A stretch of 51,391 nt of DNA from Clostridia bacterium. GTDB lineage: Bacteria; Bacillota; Clostridia; Oscillospirales; CAG-272. The stretch lies in NCBI GenBank assembly GCA_017440665.1, contig JAFSGU010000070.1, positions 1 through 51,391 of the forward strand, read 5' to 3'. This document shows, piece by piece, positions 39,408 to 46,826 of this stretch (its first letter is position 1; each line of letters begins with the position of its first letter). The notes under the pieces were generated by a model. It made no database searches. It saw only the letters and a program-made list of their open reading frames with translations, and was not told the DNA's origin. Made by a program: the position numbers and the translations under genes.

Positions 39408-40334
39408 ATGAAAGTTATATCCATTGCCGCAAACGAATCCCGTTTCTACGGTAAAACACAGATGCAGATGCTTGACTGGTACCGCGAAAAGTGTAAGGAA
39501 TGTGTAGAACAAAAACCCGATATGCTGATATTCCCCGAAACTCAGCTGTGGATGTATGCCGCAAATGAGCCCCTCACCTTCGGTGAGTTTTACCCCATCG
39601 CTGTTGAAGCGATGCAGGAGATGGCGCGTATGCTTTCCTCATACGTGGTATTCAATCTCTACGAGCCTCACGACCAGTATCCCGACATGAGACATATTAC
39701 AACTCTCGTTCTTGACAGAAAGGGAGAGATAGCGGGTAAGTACCGCAAGATGCACACCGTTCCCTGCGAGTCTCTTGAGCACAAGGCAGTGCCCGGAATC
39801 GAGCCTTGCGTGGTTGATACGGAATTCGGTAAAATCGGTATTGCGACCTGCTTCGACATCGGCTGGAGATGGTACTGGCAGGCTCTCAAGGACGCAGGTG
39901 TTAAGGCTGTGCTTTGGCTTGCGGCTTACGACGGCGGAAGACTTCTTGACACATATGCTATCCACCATATGTACTGGGTCATCACAAGTGTTCGAACCTA
40001 CAGAGCAAGAGTTATCGACCCCGTAGGTAATACTGTTGCGGAAAGCGCGCGTTGGGACGACATGTGCATTTATGACGTTGACCTTGATCTGGAGGTGTTC
40101 CACATCGACGAGCAGTTCCCCAAGATCGCGAAGATACGCGCGGCTCTCGGTGACAAGGTGGTTATAAACGCTCTTTCCGAGGATAACGTATTTACGATAT
40201 CTTCGAAGGACCCCGAGTGGCCTATTGACAGAATAAAGAAGGAATTCTCCCTTGTAACCTACAAGGAATATCACGCAGAGTCCGAAAGACTCCAAAAGGA
40301 GTGGCGTGAGAAGTACATGGGTGTTAAGTCATGA
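39408..40334 (+). CDS. Carbon-nitrogen hydrolase (nitrilase superfamily)
   Basis: 308 residues. The Glu-Lys-Cys triad is visible: Glu in MLIFPETQLWM, Lys in GKYRKMHTVPCE and the nucleophile Cys in KIGIATCFDIGWRW. The family hydrolyses amides, carbamoyl groups or nitriles, releasing ammonia. Its position after a sugar isomerase and beside a formamidase-like hydrolase suggests a nitrogen-containing substrate. It overlaps the nitroreductase gene by 4 bases (ATGA), so the two are translationally coupled. Confidence 0.88.
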   Translation: MKVISIAANESRFYGKTQMQMLDWYREKCKECVEQKPDMLIFPETQLWMYAANEPLTFGEFYPIAVEAMQEMARMLSSYVVFNLYEPHDQYPDMRHITTLVLDRKGEIAGKYRKMHTVPCESLEHKAVPGIEPCVVDTEFGKIGIATCFDIGWRWYWQALKDAGVKAVLWLAAYDGGRLLDTYAIHHMYWVITSVRTYRARVIDPVGNTVAESARWDDMCIYDVDLDLEVFHIDEQFPKIAKIRAALGDKVVINALSEDNVFTISSKDPEWPIDRIKKEFSLVTYKEYHAESERLQKEWREKYMGVKS

Positions 40335-40864
40335 ATTTCAGAGAAATAGCGGAAACAAGACAGTCCTGCAGAGCATACGACCCCGCCCGTCCAATTGAGG
40401 ACGAAAAGCTTAAGCGTATTCTTGAAAGCGGTGCGCTGTCACCTTCCGCGTGTAACGGACAACCGTATCACATTACGGTTTGCAAGGGCGAGTACGCCAA
40501 GAAGGTTGCAAAGGCAGTAATGGGGATGGGTATGAACCGCTTTGCGGCGGACGCGCCCGTGCTTTTGGTGATCTCCGAAAAGCCATACGTTCCCACTGCC
40601 GCGCTTGGCGCTAAGCGTAAGGGTATCGACTACCATTCCATCGACATTGGAATCCTCGGCGCATATCTTACGGCAGAGGCGGCGGCTCAGGGGATAGGTT
40701 CATGTATTCTCGGCTGGCTTGACAACGCTAAGATACGTGAGATATGCTCACTCGACGGGGATGCAAAAATGGTCATAACCCTCGGCTATCCCAAGGAGGG
40801 AGACCGTCTTCGTACAAAAAAGCGCAAAAGCTTTGACGAGCTTTTCACCGTTCTTGATGACTGA
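40331..40864 (+). CDS. Nitroreductase family protein
   Basis: 177 residues. Flavin-binding motifs are FREIAETRQSCRAYDPARPI (FMN phosphate Arg/Ser), ALSPSACNGQPYHI and the C-terminal AAAQGIGSCILGWLDNAKI and ITLGYPKEGDRLRTKKRKSF. These FMN enzymes reduce quinones, nitro groups or enoates with NAD(P)H. It is the sixth gene of the cluster and overlaps the nitrilase-like gene. Confidence 0.9.
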   Translation: MNFREIAETRQSCRAYDPARPIEDEKLKRILESGALSPSACNGQPYHITVCKGEYAKKVAKAVMGMGMNRFAADAPVLLVISEKPYVPTAALGAKRKGIDYHSIDIGILGAYLTAEAAAQGIGSCILGWLDNAKIREICSLDGDAKMVITLGYPKEGDRLRTKKRKSFDELFTVLDD

Positions 40865-40875
40865 TATGACAGACT

Positions 40876-41652
40876 ATGAAGATAATATGCTTAGCTGAAA
40901 ACACCGCATCGCGTGACGGAATAGATGCGGAGCACGGACTGTCCCTCTATATTGAGGGGGCAGGTAAAAAGATACTTTTCGACATGGGACAGTCTGACCT
41001 TTTCATGCGCAACGCGGAAAAGCTGAAAGTAGATCTGTCTCAGGTTGATATTGTTGTACTCTCTCACGGGCACTACGACCACGGAGGCGGACTTGCCGCT
41101 TTCCTTGAAGTGAACAGCAAAGCGCCCGTGCATATGAGCAGATACGCTTTTCTCCCCTATTACAACGGACGAGAGAAATATATCGGGCTTGACACTTCCC
41201 TCTCCTCAAATGGCCGTATCGTATTCACGGACGGAGAGGTAGACATATCGGACGGCATTACGCTGTATCCATTCTCAGCGGTAACGCTCAGGCGTCCCGT
41301 TTTATCGGGCGGGCTGAATAAAAAAGTCGACGGAGCTTTTGTGCCCGATGATTTTCTGCATGAGCAGTACATGATGATAAGGGAAAACGGAAAAAGCGTA
41401 CTTGTCAGCGGATGCTCGCACCGCGGGATATATAATATCGTAACCTCTTTTACTCCCGACGTGCTGATCGGCGGATTTCATTTTTCAAAGTTGCCTCTTG
41501 ATGGGACTCTTGTAAAATACGCCGAAGAGCTTGCAGGACAAAATACCGACTATTACACCTGCCACTGCACGGGAGAGGGACAGTTTGAATTTATGCGGGC
41601 GCATATGGGAAGGCTTCACTACCTTAGCGGCGGAGACGTGCTTTTGCTGTAA
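40876..41652 (+). CDS. MBL-fold metallo-hydrolase
   Basis: 258 residues. The zinc motif HxHxDH appears as LSHGHYDHGGGL. Later ligands lie in LVSGCSHRGIYNIV and YYTCHCTGEGQFEFM. The overall pattern resembles the archaeal dihydropterin-ribofuranosyl-aminobenzene phosphate synthase group, a label often used for MBL proteins of unknown substrate. It is the last gene of the cluster, 11 bases after the nitroreductase stop, and is followed by a terminator. Confidence 0.87.
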   Translation: MKIICLAENTASRDGIDAEHGLSLYIEGAGKKILFDMGQSDLFMRNAEKLKVDLSQVDIVVLSHGHYDHGGGLAAFLEVNSKAPVHMSRYAFLPYYNGREKYIGLDTSLSSNGRIVFTDGEVDISDGITLYPFSAVTLRRPVLSGGLNKKVDGAFVPDDFLHEQYMMIRENGKSVLVSGCSHRGIYNIVTSFTPDVLIGGFHFSKLPLDGTLVKYAEELAGQNTDYYTCHCTGEGQFEFMRAHMGRLHYLSGGDVLLL

Positions 41653-41682
41653 GTGTCGCACTATACGTAACAGAATACAAAG

Positions 41683-41736
41683 GACGGCACGCGGCAGGTG
41701 TTTCGGCATCTTGCTCCGTGCCGTCATAATTTTTAA
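41683..41736 (+). terminator. Terminator of the cyclase/DUF2264 cluster
   Basis: GACGGCACG (41683-41691) pairs with CGTGCCGTC (41717-41725), followed by ATAATTTTTAATTTT. Confidence 0.8.
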
Positions 41737-41759
41737 TTTTCACATTTTTCAAAAAACGC

Positions 41760-41790
41760 GTAACCTTTTGCTTTCCCGTGCGACTAATAA
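41760..41790 (+). promoter_or_regulatory. ECF-type promoter of sigma factor module 1
   Basis: GTAACC (41760-41765), 15 bases, CGACTAATAA (41781-41790). This matches the AAC..CGWC pattern of ECF sigma factors and parallels sites before the second sigma gene and the lipoprotein gene. No sigma-A promoter is seen in the gap. Confidence 0.6.
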
Positions 41791-41822
41791 GTGGAAGATA
41801 AAACTGAAAGGGGGGACAGACA

Positions 41823-42389
41823 ATGACTCAAACCGACACCGGCATGGAACTGTATTTAAGCTACATAGGCGGAGATAACGACGCGCTGGGCAAGCTTATA
41901 AGCATACACGGCGCAAGTCTCGTGCTGTTTATAAACAGATACGTGAACAATATCGCCACGTCGGAGGAGCTGATGGTGGACACCTTTTGCGATCTCGTAT
42001 TAAAGAAGCCGCGCTTCAAAGGAAACTCCACCTTTAAGACTTATCTCTTTAAGATCGCTAAAAACAAAGCTATAAGCTACGTAAGGCACGTTTCCCGTTA
42101 CGGCACGGTGCCGCTCGCCGACGTTGAGAATGAGCTTCGTGATCATATTACCTTAGAGGAGATGGTGATTGACGACGAAGAAAAGCGCACCGTTTTGCAC
42201 GCTATGAGCCGTCTCAGCGCAGACCACGCCACGGTGCTGCAACTGATCTATTTTGAGGAGTTGTCCCACGCAGACACCGCTTTCATTATGCGTCGCACAG
42301 TAGGTCAGATCAAAGCACTCGTATACCGCGCAAGGCAAGCGTTGAAAAACGAGCTTGAAAAAGGAGGTTACGTTTATGAAGAAGGTTGA
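41823..42389 (+). CDS. ECF-type RNA polymerase sigma factor (module 1)
   Basis: 188 residues. Region 2 (LGKLISIHGASLVLFINRYV; SEELMVDTFCDLVL; STFKTYLFKIAKNKAISYVR) and region 4 (LSADHATVLQLIYFEELSH; IMRRTVGQIKALVYRARQAL) are present with no region 3. That is the ECF group IV layout. It directs RNA polymerase to special promoters, probably including its own. The next gene overlaps its end by 14 bases and encodes a one-pass membrane protein that probably holds it inactive. GGGG-rich sequence precedes the ATG. Confidence 0.88.
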   Translation: MTQTDTGMELYLSYIGGDNDALGKLISIHGASLVLFINRYVNNIATSEELMVDTFCDLVLKKPRFKGNSTFKTYLFKIAKNKAISYVRHVSRYGTVPLADVENELRDHITLEEMVIDDEEKRTVLHAMSRLSADHATVLQLIYFEELSHADTAFIMRRTVGQIKALVYRARQALKNELEKGGYVYEEG

Positions 42390-44193
42390 AGAATGGATAG
42401 CTGAAGCAGAGGAAAAGATAGCGGAAGGAAGAAAACGGCAAAAGCTTCGCGCAGAACGGATAAAAAAAGCTACCGTCATTATGTCATGTCTTGTGTTATT
42501 GATAGGCGTGGCGTTTGCAGTTCCTTACGCCATGCGAGACGAAGTGAGTGTTATACCGCCCGATGCGGTAACGGACACGGGCACGCCTACGGAAAGCGGA
42601 TACGTGACCGATAATACGTCCACCACCGCAGGAGATACAGAAAGCTCGCCTGCGGAAAGCACCGATGAGCCGAACCCGTGGCCCTTTGGCACCGTGACGT
42701 ACAAAAACGAGGACGGGACTTATTCGTGGTATGATACAAAAGCGGCTGACATAGGCGGATCTCCCTACATTTGTCCCGAGGGACATTATTGTCCATCAGG
42801 ATTTCACGCTGTACCTACTGCATTGATTAGCAGTTTGCCCGAGTATGAAGCCGATAACAACTATTACGAAAAGTACCGATATGCTAATGAGTTTTACGGA
42901 ATAAAGTTCAAGTGTAACAACAATACGGTAAAGGCATTTATCGACAATTTTAACATTTCGAGAGATCACTTTGACAAATACGTTGATCTCGTATATTTCT
43001 CAGACTATAATCTTGATGTTCTTTTCAGCAATAAGGAAACCGTAGATGAGTTCTATAAATACGTCGTTGTGTTTAACAGAAGAAATGATATGGCGTATAA
43101 CTACAGAATGACGGCAGAATATATCATAAGTAAATATAACTTGCACGAAAGAAAAGCTGAACTTGGATGGCTTGGCGAGGGTATATTAGATAACGGCAGT
43201 TACATGTATACCGTATCAGGTATTCCCGAGCTTGTGTATTTATTAAAGATTCCGCAAGAAGAGCTTGAAGGAATAATTGAAGCCGTGGAAGCAGAAAACG
43301 AATTTACCTTGCGTTTCAATTATGATTTCAGCGTTATATACGATGAGGACGGTAATATCCGAGATGAGTTGTCCATACTTGATATTAACAATTCGACCCA
43401 TGACGAAATCATACTGAAATCTTCAGAACTAAGCGAGCAGTTTTGCAGAATATACGATTGGGAGGATCCCGAAAGCTTCAACGATACGTTTTACGAAGAT
43501 AACAAAAGCTTTTTTAACAGCAAACCGTCTTATATATACGTTTGCGACTGTTTTTGTATCGGTGACTTAGGATGGGATATTTTTGGTTATTACTTTCCGG
43601 AAGATGAATATGATTCACATGAACGATCCGGATTCAAAGACGAGCTTGATAAACACAGCAAATTCTTAATAAAGTCCTTAATCAACAAATTTGACATATC
43701 CGAAGAAGAATTTAACTCTCTTTTAAAGCTGTTCATTGACGACAAATTTTCGCAAACTTGGATTGCAGATACAAGCTACTATGATTATGATCTGTTTCGT
43801 TACGGAACAGACGATGAAATAGAAGCATATTATTCAAGCTTTGAACACAGAAAAGCTCATTACAAATATTCATCTCTTTCAACATTGCGGATATTTATAC
43901 AAAATCATTATTGCGATTCAGAAGGAAAATCCTTAAGAGGAAACGGTTCTTTAGCTCTTCCCGAAATAATTCAAAAGGGTGAGATTTCAAGAGAAGAGCT
44001 TATCGCAATAATCGAAGAAGTGAAGCGCAGAGAGGAAGCATCCCAGATATATTACGGAGGCGAATTCTGTTCGTATGATTACAACCTTGACGTAATTTAC
44101 AATGAAGACGGCACATTCCGTGACTTGTCCGGGTATGACAAAAACACGCTTGATAAAATGTTCTGCGGTGTCATAGAGTTTCCGACTGAATAA
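42376..44193 (+). CDS. Membrane partner of sigma module 1, large extracellular domain
   Basis: 605 residues. The short cytoplasmic N-terminus is charged and helical (EEWIAEAEEKIAEGRKRQK), followed by one membrane segment (TVIMSCLVLLIGVAFAVPYAM, about 33-53). A Thr/Ser/Pro-rich linker and some 500 extracellular residues follow. The outer part contains an internal duplication: IDNFNISRDHF..SDYNLDVLF / INKFDISEEEF..YYDYDLF, and PQEELEGIIEAVEAE..YDFSVIYDEDGNIRD / SREELIAIIEEVKRR..YDYNLDVIYNEDGTFRD. The fold is not recognised. Position and topology suggest an anti-sigma factor; the zinc anti-sigma motif is absent. The start at 42376 has AAGGAGG upstream. Confidence 0.75.
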   Translation: MKKVEEWIAEAEEKIAEGRKRQKLRAERIKKATVIMSCLVLLIGVAFAVPYAMRDEVSVIPPDAVTDTGTPTESGYVTDNTSTTAGDTESSPAESTDEPNPWPFGTVTYKNEDGTYSWYDTKAADIGGSPYICPEGHYCPSGFHAVPTALISSLPEYEADNNYYEKYRYANEFYGIKFKCNNNTVKAFIDNFNISRDHFDKYVDLVYFSDYNLDVLFSNKETVDEFYKYVVVFNRRNDMAYNYRMTAEYIISKYNLHERKAELGWLGEGILDNGSYMYTVSGIPELVYLLKIPQEELEGIIEAVEAENEFTLRFNYDFSVIYDEDGNIRDELSILDINNSTHDEIILKSSELSEQFCRIYDWEDPESFNDTFYEDNKSFFNSKPSYIYVCDCFCIGDLGWDIFGYYFPEDEYDSHERSGFKDELDKHSKFLIKSLINKFDISEEEFNSLLKLFIDDKFSQTWIADTSYYDYDLFRYGTDDEIEAYYSSFEHRKAHYKYSSLSTLRIFIQNHYCDSEGKSLRGNGSLALPEIIQKGEISREELIAIIEEVKRREEASQIYYGGEFCSYDYNLDVIYNEDGTFRDLSGYDKNTLDKMFCGVIEFPTE

Positions 44194-44206
44194 CCGAATA
44201 AAACAC

Positions 44207-44239
44207 GCCCGTGAGGGGAGTTTGACTCCCTTCACGGGC
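44207..44239. terminator. Terminator between convergent genes
   Basis: GCCCGTGA-GGGAGT pairs with ACTCCC-TTCACGGGC around a small loop. It lies between the stops at 44193 and 44282 and may serve both strands, although T runs are short. Confidence 0.7.
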
Positions 44240-44281
44240 GGCTTTCGTTGGTACTGATTCTCACTTTTATGTAACATAATA

Positions 44282-45430
44282 TTAGTTTCTGTTCAAATAA
44301 TAGTCAAGCTCCCAACGAGGGGTATCGTCATTGACGTTCATTCTTCCGAGTAAGAACAGCGATTCTCTGTCACCTCTTACTACGATATTCTGTGCATCAA
44401 AGTCTGTGGTAAGGCTTGCGAAATATCCGCGTTCCTTTATAACTTCCTCTGACCAGGGATGCGCCTTTCCGCTTGGATATGAATACACGATCTCTGCCCA
44501 TACTCCCGCTTCGAGAAGCACTTTGCTCGCGGCGTCACAGTCAGTCCTGAAAACGTTTTTATACACTTCTTCGCTTTCACCGTAAAGCGGCAGTACGTTG
44601 TCACGCACAGTCCCCCCGTAGGTAACGTTGTCACCGTGAAGTCCCCATGTATGTGACTGAATGTCGATATATGGGGAGGCCTCCATTACACCAAGCTCGT
44701 ATAAGCTCATTTTATAAAGCTCTCCCGTTTCCACTTCAGGCACTTCACCGTTGGGACGGAGCGTGCCGCAGGTCATAAACACGGTAACGGGAATCTGAAG
44801 TTCCGTTACGATCGGTAAAAGCATCTCGTAATTGCTGTAATACCCATCGTCAAAGGTGATACACACAGGCTTTTCGGGAAGATCGCGATATCCGTCAACA
44901 TATCCCGCAAGCTGTCTGAAATCAACGGGAGTAAAGCCTGCTGCCAAAATATACTCCATGGTAGATTTGAAATTGTCGGCAGACATGGACCACGTTCCGC
45001 CCGGTTCACGTTTCAGATCGTGGAACATAAGTATGGGGACTCTTTTGTTTTCGGGTTCCGCAGACTCAGGAGATGTGGTTTCGGGTTCGGTAGGTTCCGG
45101 TTCCGTCCCAACGGGAACTGTAGTATCGGGTATAGACATTTCCTCGGGAACTGTTTCGAAAACAGCTGTCTCCGTCCCGATCTCAGTCGCTACCTCCGTT
45201 GCAACAGTTTCGGTTGGTTCATCCGTTACAATATCGGTCGACGAGATGGAATCGGGCGTATCGGTTTCGTTACGCGTTTCGGTTTCGTCTCCGCTTGCGG
45301 GAACTTTTTCGGTGATTTGTACGTCGGTCGACTCGGTTTCATTGTTACCGTTCGCAATTTCCGTACTTACGCCTCCAAGAAAAAGTAGTGCGGCAAAGCA
45401 AATGGCAATTATTTTTATACTTCTTAACAA
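44282..45430 (-). CDS. Secreted polysaccharide deacetylase
   Basis: 382 residues. A hydrophobic N-terminus (IIAICFAALLFLGGVSTEIA) acts as signal peptide or anchor. Residues 30-130 are a Thr/Glu/Pro/Ser-rich linker. The NodB domain follows: FHDL, motif 1 VCITFDDGYYSN (metal Asp), motif 2 DIQSHTWGLHG (two His) and the later VYSYPSGKAHPWSEE. The family removes N-acetyl groups from cell-wall peptidoglycan or chitin-like glycans. The start appears to be TTG (45430): AAGGATG precedes it at a good distance, and the codon just upstream is a stop. Confidence 0.87.
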   Translation of the reverse strand: MLRSIKIIAICFAALLFLGGVSTEIANGNNETESTDVQITEKVPASGDETETRNETDTPDSISSTDIVTDEPTETVATEVATEIGTETAVFETVPEEMSIPDTTVPVGTEPEPTEPETTSPESAEPENKRVPILMFHDLKREPGGTWSMSADNFKSTMEYILAAGFTPVDFRQLAGYVDGYRDLPEKPVCITFDDGYYSNYEMLLPIVTELQIPVTVFMTCGTLRPNGEVPEVETGELYKMSLYELGVMEASPYIDIQSHTWGLHGDNVTYGGTVRDNVLPLYGESEEVYKNVFRTDCDAASKVLLEAGVWAEIVYSYPSGKAHPWSEEVIKERGYFASLTTDFDAQNIVVRGDRESLFLLGRMNVNDDTPRWELDYYLNRN

Positions 45431-45461
45431 TTATTTTCACATCCTTATATATTGAGTGTTT

Positions 45462-45490
45462 ATTGTACTACAGATATATCAATTTGTCAA
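45462..45490 (-). promoter_or_regulatory. Sigma-A promoter of the polysaccharide deacetylase gene
   Basis: Minus strand: TTGACA (45485-45490), 17 bases, TACAAT (45462-45467), about 31 bases from the TTG start. Confidence 0.8.
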
Positions 45491-45516
45491 TACGATAATC
45501 AGATATTCCGCATAGC

Positions 45517-46044
45517 TTATCCCCTGCCGTAGCCGCCCGTTACGGGGTCGCGGAACAGAGGTATTTCGGGCGTGAAGAAAGTAAACACAGCAAACAGCAC
45601 ACCGACCGCAAGCAGAAGTAAAAGTGCGCTCTTTCCTCTGCATTTTCCCATATCCTTTTTAAACGTCTCCGTCTCATAGTAAAAGGCAACTGCGGCGGCA
45701 ACAAAGAAGATTGAAATATTCACCCAGTCGGGGGTGTCGCCGAATACTCCGCGAATGGTGTAAAACAGCACGGGTATCATTGTAAGACCCAGCAGTGTTC
45801 CCTTCAGCTTTACACACCAAAAGTTTTCCATCCTACCGTCAAGATATCTGTTTTGCAAAAGTGCGTAAAACAGCATGGGGAAATAAAGCAGCTTCATGTG
45901 CTCCCAAGTTGACTCGTTGACTCCCGAAAAGACCGCCGCTATAGGAGACGCTCCCGACACGTCGTAGAGAAAATGGAGGAGCACTCCTGCCACCGACACG
46001 AATACAAAGCCCGCAAGCTGACTTAAAAACACATTCTTTTTCAT
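45517..46044 (-). CDS. DUF6512 family membrane protein
   Basis: 175 residues with five to six hydrophobic segments (FVFVSVAGVLLHFLYDV; LLYFPMLFYALLQ; GTLLGLTMIPVLFYTI; WVNISIFFVAAAVAFYY; ALLLLLAVGVLFAVFTFF). The hallmark of the family, FSGVNESTWEHMKLLYFP, is present. The function is unknown. GAGGTGA precedes the ATG. It is divergent from the gene at 46181 and downstream of nothing obvious. Confidence 0.78.
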   Translation of the reverse strand: MKKNVFLSQLAGFVFVSVAGVLLHFLYDVSGASPIAAVFSGVNESTWEHMKLLYFPMLFYALLQNRYLDGRMENFWCVKLKGTLLGLTMIPVLFYTIRGVFGDTPDWVNISIFFVAAAVAFYYETETFKKDMGKCRGKSALLLLLAVGVLFAVFTFFTPEIPLFRDPVTGGYGRG

Positions 46045-46117
46045 ATATTCACCTCATACGCAATTTGTATATTATACGCATGTATGAAACGGAAATATGC
46101 GGGACTCGCTCCGTAAT

Positions 46118-46146
46118 TTGACAATCGTATATTTTTTTGATATAAT
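46118..46146 (+). promoter_or_regulatory. Sigma-A promoter of the gene at 46181
   Basis: TTGACA (46118-46123), 17 bases, TATAAT (46141-46146), consensus, 34 bases before the start codon. Confidence 0.88.
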
Positions 46147-46180
46147 GAAGTCAGAAAATTTAGGAAAGGTACATAAAACC

Positions 46181-46750
46181 ATGACTGAACTTGAAAAGAT
46201 CGCATACGCAAAAACTTTTATCGATAAACTGGCAAACGGAATAGATCCTATAAACGACACGCCCGTCAAGGAAGATGACGTTATAAACAACGTAAGATTG
46301 TCACGGTGCTTCTTTTACGTTTCCGAAGTGCTGAATCAGGTCATCGAAAACGGTGGAGTGAATCCTCCCGCAAGGGTCCGCAGAGAACGCTTCAGCCTTA
46401 GTGCAGAGGCGGCGCTGGCATTTGAGTATTCCGCAATTCCCCTGCCCGTAAGCGAGATCGCAAAAAGGATATCCGCGCTGAAGGCGGGGGATAATATGAG
46501 AAACCTTTCTGCGCAAAGCATAACGAATTGGCTTGTGGAGATCGGCGTGCTGTACGTTCAAAGGCTTGACGAAAAAACTACAGTAAAGCGCCCCACCGAT
46601 GAGGGCATCCGTCTCGGGATAACCACTGAGATAAGAAGCGGACAATACGGTACGTATACAGCAGTGCTGTACTCGGCAGAGGCACAGCGTTTCATCGTTG
46701 ATAACGTAGAGGCTATTGTTGCGGCGAGCAGAAGAAGAAAAAGTGAATAA
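46181..46750 (+). CDS. Conserved hypothetical protein, 189 residues
   Basis: Not assigned to a named family. The N-terminal stretch MTELEKIAYAKTFIDKLANG-IDP with VNNVRLSRCFFYVSEVLNQV is a conserved pattern I associate with clostridial proteins that sometimes accompany helicases or topoisomerases, but this cannot be verified here. The middle (PVSEIAKRISALKAG, SAQSITNWLVEIGVLYV) looks like a winged-helix or helix-turn-helix domain. The end is basic (VAASRRRKSE). A DNA-linked role is possible. The start has AGGAAAGG upstream and a perfect promoter. Confidence 0.7.
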   Translation: MTELEKIAYAKTFIDKLANGIDPINDTPVKEDDVINNVRLSRCFFYVSEVLNQVIENGGVNPPARVRRERFSLSAEAALAFEYSAIPLPVSEIAKRISALKAGDNMRNLSAQSITNWLVEIGVLYVQRLDEKTTVKRPTDEGIRLGITTEIRSGQYGTYTAVLYSAEAQRFIVDNVEAIVAASRRRKSE

Positions 46751-46753
46751 ACG

Positions 46754-46788
46754 AAAATTATCCCCCGAAGATCGGGGGATAATTTTAC
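46754..46788. terminator. Bidirectional terminator
   Basis: AAAATTATCCCCCGA and TCGGGGGATAATTTT form a perfect stem around AGA, with A-rich and T-rich flanks. It separates the convergent genes ending at 46750 and 46827. Confidence 0.88.
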
Positions 46789-46826
46789 TTTATGGAGGAT
46801 ACACGGTATTGGTGGATAAGGATTTA

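Noticed and set aside
39639..40295. 218-codon open frame on the minus strand
   Set aside because: Antisense to the nitrilase-like gene, whose catalytic triad is intact.
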